Source: an uncultured Propionibacteriaceae bacterium
GTDB taxonomy: Bacteria > Actinomycetota > Actinomycetes > Propionibacteriales > Propionibacteriaceae
Reading direction: 5' to 3'
Assembly: GCA_937965785.1 (NCBI GenBank)
Contig: CALCKT010000045.1
Coordinates: 1-11,709, forward strand
Length of the DNA: 11,709 nucleotides
A program made the translations under genes and the position numbers. The notes beneath the pieces are model-generated. The model saw nothing but the letters and a program-made list of their open reading frames with translations, ran no database searches and was not told the DNA's origin. This document shows, piece by piece, positions 6,479-11,709 of the stretch (position 1 is its first letter; every line of letters begins with the position of its first letter).

Positions 6479-8560
6479 TTATTCCTTCGGCCAGAGTTCC
6501 CGCGGCATCAGCTCATAGCTGTTGAACTCCCGGGTGAAGCTGCCCGTGCCCTGCGCCAGGCCGCGCAGGTCGATGGGGTAGTTGATCAACTCCAGCTGCG
6601 GCACCAGCGCGTCGATGATGGCGTGGCGCTCGGCGTCGGCGTCGCTGCCGAGCACCTGCCCGCGGCGACCCGCCAGGTCCGTCAGGACCGGGCCCAGGAA
6701 GGCCTCCCCGACGGTGATCCGCACCCGGTCCACCGGTTCCAGCACACCGATGTTGTTCTCCGTCGCGGCCTCGCGCAGCGCCAGGGCACCCGCGGTCTGG
6801 AAGGCCATGTCGGAGGAGTCGACGGAGTGGGCCTTGCCGTCGTAGAGGGTGACGGCGATGTCCACCATCGGGAAACCGAACAGGGTGCCCTTGGCCATCT
6901 GGGACTGGATTCCCTTGTCCACCGAGCCGATGAACTGGCGCGGCACGGCACCGCCCACCACCTTGTCGATGAATTCGTAGCCCGCCCCGCGTTCGAGGGG
7001 GGTGACCTCGATCTCGCAGACCGCGTACTGGCCGTGTCCACCCGACTGTTTCACGTGGCGTCCCTGGGCCTTGGCGGGGGCGGTGAAGGTTTCCCGCAGC
7101 GGCACCTTCACGGGCACCTCGTGGATGTTGAGGCCGTAGCGCTGCTTCAACCGCGCCAGCAGCAGCTCCTTGTGGGCCTGGCCCATCGTCCACAGCAACT
7201 GCTGGTCGGTTTCGGGGTTCCGCTCCAGGCGGACGGTGACGTCCTCGACGGCCAGCCGCTGCAGCGCCCCTCCGAGCTTGTCCTCGTCGCCCCGGGTGTC
7301 GGCCTCGATGGCGACGGGCAACAGCGCCTGCGGAACCCGCCAGGGCCGGATCGCGCCCGGGCGTTCCGTGGCGGACAGGGAATCCCCGGTCTCGGCCTTG
7401 GACAGGCGAGCCACGTAGACGATCTCGCCCGCGATGGCCTTGTCCTTGCCCACCAGTTCCAGGCCGATCGGCCCGGAGAGCTGACCCACCTTGTCGCTCT
7501 CGTCGTGGTCGGGGTGGGACGGGTCCTCGTCCTCACCGAACAGCTCGCGCCTGCCGGAGACGTGGACGGCGTCGTCGGTGCGCAGGGTCCCGGAGAACAC
7601 CCGCACCAGCGACAGGCGACCCGAGTACTGGTCGCTGGTGGTGCGGATCACCTGCGCCACCAGCGGGCCATCCGGGTCGCAGGTGGCACGCGGCAGGGTT
7701 TCGCCGTCGAGGGTGACGATGTCGGGGACGGTGGTGGTGTTGGCGGCGGGGAAACCCTTCTCGATCCAGCGCAGCAACTCCTCGGTGCCGACGTTGCTGG
7801 TGGTGTGGGCGGGTAGGACCGGGAAGAACCGGGCGCTGATGATCGCCTTGTTCAACACCTCGTAGACCTCGGCGACGGCGATCTCCTCGCCCTCGAGGTA
7901 GCGCTCCATCAGGTCCTCGTCCTGGAGCTCGGTGATGATCGCCTCCAGCAACGGCGCGCGCTGCTCCTCGATGTAGGCGTTCTCCTCCTCGTCGGCGTCG
8001 CGGGAGATGCGGGTGCCGGAGGAGTAGTCGTGGATTCGTTTGTTCAGCAGGGAGATGTTGCCGGTGGAACGGTCGCCCTCGCGGATCGGCAGCAGTGCCG
8101 CGACGACACCTTCACCGAAGGCGTCGCGGCAGATCTCAACCATGGTGAGGAAGTCGGCGCGGCCCTGGTCCAGTTTCGTGATGGCGATGATGCGGGGCAG
8201 GCCTGCCTTCTGGCATTCCTCCCACAATGCGATGGTGGCCGGCTGGATCTCCTCGCCGGCGGGGATCACGAACACCGCCGCGTCGGCTGCCCGCAAACCG
8301 GCGCGCAACTCCCCGACGTACTCGGGGTGACCGGGGGCGTCCAGGAGGTTGATCTGCACGTCCCTGGCGGGGATGGAGGCCAGGGTGAGGGAGGCCGCTC
8401 GCTCGGGGGTGTCCTTCTCACCGCGATATCCCTCCACCCTGGCGCGCAGGAGGTGCTCGAAGAGGGTGGTCTTTCCCGACCCGCTGGCACCGACGAGGAT
8501 GACATTACGGATTTGTTCGGGAGAACTGATTGCTACGTGAGTACTCGACTTTGAGGCCAT
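6479..8560 (-). CDS. Elongation factor G-like GTPase (EF-G2 type)
   Basis: A 693-residue translational GTPase with full EF-G domain order, related to the EF-G2/FusA2 proteins of actinobacteria. G1 is GASGSGKTT (24-32), G3 is DAPGH (74-78) and G4 is TKLD (128-131; NKxD in EF-G). The switch I/G2 segment is short: G1 Lys30 to G3 Asp74 is 44 residues, about 14 fewer than in canonical EF-G, and no RGITI block is seen, only SLTLAS (57-62). An acidic insert (GEDEDPSHPDHDESD) lies in domain II. Domain IV keeps the EF-G core (QSGGHGQY and DGKAHSVDSSDMAF). Mycobacterial relatives are reported, as I recall, not to replace EF-G, so a special ribosome-linked role is likelier than routine translocation. 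The gene stands alone, divergent from the ada-alkA fusion. The start is ATG 8560-8558, with no ribosome-binding site (see promoter). Confidence 0.93.
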   Translation of the reverse strand: MASKSSTHVAISSPEQIRNVILVGASGSGKTTLFEHLLRARVEGYRGEKDTPERAASLTLASIPARDVQINLLDAPGHPEYVGELRAGLRAADAAVFVIPAGEEIQPATIALWEECQKAGLPRIIAITKLDQGRADFLTMVEICRDAFGEGVVAALLPIREGDRSTGNISLLNKRIHDYSSGTRISRDADEEENAYIEEQRAPLLEAIITELQDEDLMERYLEGEEIAVAEVYEVLNKAIISARFFPVLPAHTTSNVGTEELLRWIEKGFPAANTTTVPDIVTLDGETLPRATCDPDGPLVAQVIRTTSDQYSGRLSLVRVFSGTLRTDDAVHVSGRRELFGEDEDPSHPDHDESDKVGQLSGPIGLELVGKDKAIAGEIVYVARLSKAETGDSLSATERPGAIRPWRVPQALLPVAIEADTRGDEDKLGGALQRLAVEDVTVRLERNPETDQQLLWTMGQAHKELLLARLKQRYGLNIHEVPVKVPLRETFTAPAKAQGRHVKQSGGHGQYAVCEIEVTPLERGAGYEFIDKVVGGAVPRQFIGSVDKGIQSQMAKGTLFGFPMVDIAVTLYDGKAHSVDSSDMAFQTAGALALREAATENNIGVLEPVDRVRITVGEAFLGPVLTDLAGRRGQVLGSDADAERHAIIDALVPQLELINYPIDLRGLAQGTGSFTREFNSYELMPRELWPKE

Positions 8561-8566
8561 ACAAGA

Positions 8567-8594
8567 ACACTAGTGCCTTGTCGGGGCGCATCAA
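8567..8594 (-). promoter_or_regulatory. Candidate promoter for a leaderless EF-G2 transcript
   Basis: On the minus strand, TTGATG (8594-8589) and TAGTGT (8572-8567) are separated by 16 nt, and the -10 ends 6 nt before the ATG, so transcription would start at the start codon. No Shine-Dalgarno sequence lies upstream of the ATG, as expected for a leaderless gene. The -10 match is only three of six. Confidence 0.45.
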
Positions 8595-8625
8595 GGTTGG
8601 GTCTTGGGAATGGCACCGAGATGTC

Positions 8626-8673
8626 TTGATCCCGCCAGAAAAATTGATCGGGAATCCAGCAGACTTGTACGAC
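8626..8673 (+). promoter_or_regulatory. Control region of the ada-alkA fusion gene
   Basis: Two TTGATC hexamers occur 18 bp apart (8626-8631 and 8644-8649), either of which could act as a -35. An imperfect inverted repeat, GATCCCG (8628-8634) with CGGGAATC (8649-8656, one extra base), spans them. No good -10 and no ribosome-binding site precede the ATG at 8674. An activator-dependent promoter, possibly bound by the gene's own methylated product, would fit but is not shown. Confidence 0.3.
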
Positions 8674-10125
8674 ATGAACACGCTTCCCCTCGATGAGGAC
8701 TCCTGCTACGAGGCGTGTGCGGGACGAGAACACGCCTGGGACGGGCACTTCGTGCTGGCCGTGACATCAACGGGCATCTACTGCCGTCCCTCCTGCCCCG
8801 CCCGGCTTCCCCGCCGGGAGAACTGTCGATTCTTCGCGACCGCGGCCGCCGCGGTGGCCTCCGGTTTCAGGGCGTGCAGGAGATGCCGGCCAGATCGCCT
8901 TCCCGGCGAGATGGGCTGGAGCCGACGGGAGGACCTGGTTGGCCGCGTCGTGCAGGCCATCCGTGACGGGGTGGTTGACGATCTCGGTGTGACCGGGCTG
9001 GGCGAACGGCTCGGGGTCGGTGTGCGGCAGTTGAACCGGATCTTCCGGGAAGAAGTGGGGGCCACGGTTCACCAGGTCAACCGGACCCGCAGGGCCCACA
9101 CCGCCCGGATGCTCATGGACCACACCGACTGGAAACTGGGTGAGATAGCCTTCGCGGCTGGTTTCGGGAGCATCCGCCAGTTCAACGACGTCATGCGCGC
9201 CGAGTTCGGAACCAGCCCCAGAGGGCTGCGACGCCACCCCGAACCCGAAACTGCGCGCGGCAGGAGCGGGCGGTTCCGGCTGACGGTGCGGCTGCCCGCC
9301 CCGGGGGCGCAGGCGGGCACCGCCATGCGGGCCGCGCTCGCGGCACACGCGGTGCCGGGGGTGGAGAAGTTCGAGTCCGGGACGTTGACGCGCCTGGTGA
9401 ACACCCCGGCGGGTGCTGCGCTTGCGCGAACCGACGTGATGGGCAGGGCGGAGCTGGACCTGCCCGCGCTCGGCGCCCTGGCCCCCACCCTGGGTGCGGT
9501 GCGTCGCTGGTTGGCCCTGGACGCCGACACCACGACCGCCGATGCCCTGCTGGGTCGCGATCCGCAGCTGGCCCCGCTGGTGGCGGAAAGGCCCGGATTG
9601 CGGGTCCCCGGGGTGGTCGACGGGGCGGAGTTCGCCTTCTTCACCGTGCTGGGCCAGCAGATCTCGCTCGCTGCCGCCCGCACCGTGCAGGAACGTTTCG
9701 TAACGTCATACGGCAGGCCCGCACCGGGGCTGGGGGAGCAGTGGCGGCTGCCGCCCGAGCCCGCGGCGGTGGCCGAGGCGGGGGAGAATGGGATTCGGGA
9801 GTCGTTGAGGCTGACCCGCTCCAAGGCCGCGACGCTGCACGCCCTGGCGGTCGAACTGGCGGGTGGGCTCCGCGTTGATCCGTGGGTCGACCGGGGTGAG
9901 ACGCGCAGCAGGTTGTTGGGAATCCGGGGAATCGGGGCATGGACCACCGAGTTCATCGCCATGCGCGGACTGGGGGATCCGGACGCCTGCCCGTCCGGGG
10001 ACCTGGTGCTCCAACGCGCCCTCGGTCTCGCGACCTCCCGTCAGGTGCTCGCGAGAGCGGAGGCCTGGCGGCCCTGGCGCTCACGCGCCGTCATGCACCT
10101 GTGGACCAAGGAGAGTTACCTGTGA
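8674..10125 (+). CDS. Ada-AlkA fusion: methylation sensor/activator plus 3-methyladenine glycosylase
   Basis: A 483-residue three-part protein of the adaptive response to DNA alkylation. Residues 1-75 are the Ada zinc domain, with Cys37, Cys41, Cys68 and Cys71 matching E. coli Ada Cys38, 42, 69 and 72; Cys37 is the expected acceptor of methyl groups from phosphotriesters. Residues about 85-187 form an AraC-type double helix-turn-helix ending in FGTSPRGLRR (178-187). From about 200 the protein is AlkA: an N-terminal AlkA domain, then the helix-hairpin-helix block LLGIRGIGAWTTEFIAMRG and PSGDLVLQRAL, whose Asp matches catalytic Asp238 of E. coli AlkA, and AWRPWRSRAVMHLW near the end. The frame is open upstream, but ATG 8674 puts Cys37 at the family position. 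Its stop overlaps ogt as GTGA. M. tuberculosis has the same fusion-ogt pair, from memory. It probably activates its own operon after methylation. Confidence 0.95.
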   Translation: MNTLPLDEDSCYEACAGREHAWDGHFVLAVTSTGIYCRPSCPARLPRRENCRFFATAAAAVASGFRACRRCRPDRLPGEMGWSRREDLVGRVVQAIRDGVVDDLGVTGLGERLGVGVRQLNRIFREEVGATVHQVNRTRRAHTARMLMDHTDWKLGEIAFAAGFGSIRQFNDVMRAEFGTSPRGLRRHPEPETARGRSGRFRLTVRLPAPGAQAGTAMRAALAAHAVPGVEKFESGTLTRLVNTPAGAALARTDVMGRAELDLPALGALAPTLGAVRRWLALDADTTTADALLGRDPQLAPLVAERPGLRVPGVVDGAEFAFFTVLGQQISLAAARTVQERFVTSYGRPAPGLGEQWRLPPEPAAVAEAGENGIRESLRLTRSKAATLHALAVELAGGLRVDPWVDRGETRSRLLGIRGIGAWTTEFIAMRGLGDPDACPSGDLVLQRALGLATSRQVLARAEAWRPWRSRAVMHLWTKESYL

Positions 10126-10604
10126 AACACGAAGCCATCCTCACCCTGCCAGGAGGGGAGTGGACGATCATCATCGAGGACGACGAATTGACCAGCTGCC
10201 GTCACGGCGTTTCAACCCAGGGACTGTCCGCGGTGCCCGGGAACCACCCGATCCTGCATGCGCTGCGCGCCTACGCCGACGGCGACCTCCTGGCGCTGGA
10301 CGAAATCCCGGTGGCTCAGCCCGGCGGTGAGTTCCACACCGCGGTCCGGGAGGCGATGCGGAGGATTCCGCCGGGGGACACGGTCTCCTACTCGGAACTG
10401 GCGGCCATGGCCGGGCGTCCGGCCGCCGCGCGCGCCGCGGCAGGTGCCTGCGCCCGCAACGCGGTGGCGATCGTGGTTCCTTGTCACCGGGTGATTCGCG
10501 GCGATGGGGGTCTCGGCGGCTACGCCCACGGACTGGACGTGAAACGGGCCCTGCTCGCCTTTGAACGAGAACACGCGGGAGAAAACCCGGGGCGTGGGTT
10601 TTGA
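10122..10604 (+). CDS. ogt: Methylated-DNA--[protein]-cysteine S-methyltransferase
   Basis: Suicide repair protein that moves methyl groups from O6-methylguanine and O4-methylthymine in DNA onto its own cysteine. The 160-residue protein carries the active site VVPCHRVI with acceptor Cys121. Also seen are Tyr90 (TVSYSELA), Arg104 (the arginine finger in AAARAAAG) and Asn113, matching Tyr114, Arg128 and Asn137 of the human enzyme. The GTG start lies 8 nt after AAGGAG (10108-10113) and overlaps the glycosylase stop by 4 nt, so the two are co-translated. Supplying this activity separately makes up for the lack of an Ogt domain in the upstream Ada-type protein. The stop codon overlaps the -35 of the rplM promoter, so the two units abut. 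Confidence 0.96.
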   Translation: MKHEAILTLPGGEWTIIIEDDELTSCRHGVSTQGLSAVPGNHPILHALRAYADGDLLALDEIPVAQPGGEFHTAVREAMRRIPPGDTVSYSELAAMAGRPAAARAAAGACARNAVAIVVPCHRVIRGDGGLGGYAHGLDVKRALLAFEREHAGENPGRGF

Positions 10605-10630
10605 CCGAATCAGTTTCCTGCACATAGACT
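10601..10630 (+). promoter_or_regulatory. Promoter of rplM-rpsI
   Basis: TTGACC (10601-10606) and TAGACT (10625-10630) are separated by 18 nt, a good match to the primary sigma factor consensus. The -35 overlaps the ogt stop codon. The predicted start near 10637 gives a leader of about 85 nt before rplM. Confidence 0.75.
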
Positions 10631-10641
10631 AGGCAGCTGTT

Positions 10642-10680
10642 GCGCGCCGTGCCGTCGACCCGAGGGTCGGGCGGCTGCGC
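10642..10680 (+). promoter_or_regulatory. Long hairpin in the rplM leader
   Basis: The leader RNA can fold into one long stem. GCGC (10642-10645) pairs with 10677-10680, GCC (10646-10648) with 10673-10675, GCC (10651-10653) with 10670-10672, and CGACC (10656-10660) with GGTCG (10665-10669) around a CGAG tetraloop. GT bulges at 10649-10650 and 10654-10655 and T10676 interrupt it. No T-run follows, so it is not a standard terminator. L13 is known in E. coli to repress its own mRNA; a similar role here is inference. Confidence 0.55.
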
Positions 10681-10722
10681 GTGTGTGACCTCTCAAGTGT
10701 TTGATAACGAATGGAAGTTGCT

Positions 10723-11166
10723 GTGTCCACGTACACCCCAAAGCCTGGCGAGATCGCCCGGAACTGGCATGTGATCGATGCTGAAGACGTCATCCTCGGT
10801 CGGCTGGCCTCCCAGGTCGCCACGCTGCTGCGCGGCAAGCACAAGCCGACCTACGCGCCGCACATCGACGGTGGCGACTTCGTGATCGTGGTCAACGCTT
10901 CCAAGATCGCCCTCACGGGCAACAAGCGCACCGACGACATGCGCTACTCCCACTCCGGCCGACCCGGTGGCCTCAAGGCCGTCTCCATCGGTGAGCTGCT
11001 GGAGAAGAACCCCCGCAAGGCCGTGGAACGCGCCGTCTGGGGCATGCTGCCCAAGAACAAGCTGAGCCGCCGGCTCATCGGCAAGCTCAAGGTGTACTCC
11101 GGGCCGGAGCACCCGCATGCCGCGCAGAAGCCGCAGCCCTTTGAGATCACCCAGATTGCCCAGTGA
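10723..11166 (+). CDS. rplM: 50S ribosomal protein L13
   Basis: Early-assembling large-subunit protein that binds 23S rRNA. The 147-residue product is of usual length and begins with STYTPKPGEIARNWHVIDA, the standard actinobacterial N-terminus. Further family landmarks are the LLRGKHKPTYAP block and GMLPKN (107-112) followed by LKVYSGPEHPHAAQKPQP. GTG 10723 is preferred to the in-frame ATG at 10711 because GGAAG (10713-10717) fits as its ribosome-binding site with a 5-nt gap and because homologues begin at this Ser-Thr-Tyr; starting at the ATG would add four unconserved residues. It is followed 14 nt later by rpsI, the near-universal partner. Confidence 0.98.
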   Translation: MSTYTPKPGEIARNWHVIDAEDVILGRLASQVATLLRGKHKPTYAPHIDGGDFVIVVNASKIALTGNKRTDDMRYSHSGRPGGLKAVSIGELLEKNPRKAVERAVWGMLPKNKLSRRLIGKLKVYSGPEHPHAAQKPQPFEITQIAQ

Positions 11167-11180
11167 GCCTAGGAAGTTCG

Positions 11181-11708
11181 ATGACTGAGACCACCACCGC
11201 GGTCGAGGAGACCGCTGACGAGATCAAGCCGTTCGTCGACGAGCAGGACCGAGAGATCGCCTACCGTTCCGACTCCACCCCCGGGACCGCCGCCGGTGAG
11301 ACCGCCCGGGCCGCCATCATCGCGCCGGGAGCCGCCACCGGCCGCCGCAAGGAGGCCGTCGCCCGCGTGCGCATCGTCCCGGGCTCCGGGCAGTGGGCCA
11401 TAAACGGCCGCACCCTCGAGGACTACTTCCCGAACAAGGTCCACCAGCAGCTGGTGTCCGATCCGTTCGCCACCGCCGGGGTCACCGGCTCCTACGACGT
11501 CATCGCCCGCATCGAGGGCGGCGGCGTCACCGGGCAGGCCGGTGCGCTGCGTCTCGGCATCGCCCGGGCGCTGAACGAAATCGACACCGAGGCCAGCCGC
11601 CCCGCCCTGAAGAAGGCCGGGATGCTGACCCGCGACGCCCGCGTCAAGGAACGCAAGAAGGCCGGCCTCAAGAAGGCCCGCAAGGCCCCGCAGTACTCCA
11701 AGCGCTGA
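11181..11708 (+). CDS. rpsI: 30S ribosomal protein S9
   Basis: Small-subunit protein whose C-terminal tail reaches the P-site tRNA. It has 175 residues: an acidic, Ala/Thr-rich N-terminal extension of about 50 residues usual in actinobacteria, then the core starting with TGRRKEAVA (53-61), the GGGVTGQAGALRLGIARAL block and the basic tail ending in QYSKR. The last Lys-Arg contacts tRNA in known ribosome structures. ATG 11181 is preceded by AGGAAG (11171-11176). A GTG at 11163, overlapping the rplM stop, is in frame but lacks a ribosome-binding site in place. The gene ends one base before the window edge. Confidence 0.98.
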   Translation: MTETTTAVEETADEIKPFVDEQDREIAYRSDSTPGTAAGETARAAIIAPGAATGRRKEAVARVRIVPGSGQWAINGRTLEDYFPNKVHQQLVSDPFATAGVTGSYDVIARIEGGGVTGQAGALRLGIARALNEIDTEASRPALKKAGMLTRDARVKERKKAGLKKARKAPQYSKR

Positions 11709-11709
11709 T

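Noticed and set aside
6473..7816. A 447-codon open frame on the plus strand opposite the EF-G2 gene, and similar long antisense frames opposite btuC and btuF
   Set aside because: In GC-rich DNA the antisense of a real gene often stays open. These translations are Gly/Arg/His-rich with no recognisable domain, while the opposite strand encodes clear protein families.
8578..8600. TTGTCGGGG resembling the LexA-independent DNA-damage promoter motif of mycobacteria
   Set aside because: The -10 part expected 8 nt downstream is absent (GGTTGG), and it lies on the far side of the EF-G2 promoter.
8530..8673. A 48-residue N-terminal extension of the Ada-AlkA protein from an upstream ATG
   Set aside because: It would overlap the start of the EF-G2 gene and its promoter, and the Ada zinc domain aligns with its usual distance from Met when ATG 8674 is used.

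Overview
The window is GC-rich, gene-dense DNA from an actinobacterium, most likely a member of Propionibacteriaceae. Evidence for this is the overall base composition, the many GTG starts, the chains of 4-nt gene overlaps, a ribosomal protein L13 that closely resembles the Cutibacterium protein as I remember it, and a superoxide dismutase of the Propionibacterium/Mycobacterium type. The family assignment is inference. No mobile element, CRISPR array, tRNA or rRNA gene was seen, and the content is mostly core chromosomal.

Layout. On the minus strand, read right to left from 2710, lie trmB (tRNA m7G46 methyltransferase), truA (tRNA pseudouridine synthase) and a small RsmC-like RNA methyltransferase. 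They are joined by GTGA and ATGA stop/start overlaps and form an RNA-modification operon. Downstream, with its own leader, comes sodA, which runs off the left edge. On the plus strand from about 2758 a cobalamin riboswitch leads into a lipoprotein, a FecCD-type permease and an ATPase (a btuFCD-type corrinoid importer), again with overlapping genes. A two-repeat YccF membrane protein follows. A 16-bp perfect hairpin with a T-run ends this unit and lies between it and the convergent minus-strand gene for an EF-G-like GTPase (EF-G2 type). Divergent from EF-G2 is an alkylation-repair pair, a fused Ada(Zn)-AraC-AlkA protein and an overlapping ogt. A well-formed promoter overlapping the ogt stop codon then drives rplM-rpsI, with a long hairpin in the rplM leader.

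How the parts work. The vitamin B12 importer is predicted to be shut off by intracellular cobalamin through the riboswitch. A helix can be drawn that would hide the ribosome-binding region of the first gene. The alkylation cassette combines a methylation sensor/activator, a 3-methyladenine glycosylase and a suicide O6-alkylguanine methyltransferase, in the arrangement known from mycobacteria.

I do not see a wholly new system. The items most worth a second look are a 15-nt direct repeat spaced exactly 50 bp in the sodA control region, the riboswitch expression platform, the unusual ATPase (no Q-loop glutamine, LSDGQ signature), the EF-G2 protein with a shortened switch I region, leaderless-type starts for EF-G2 and yccF, and the rplM leader hairpin.
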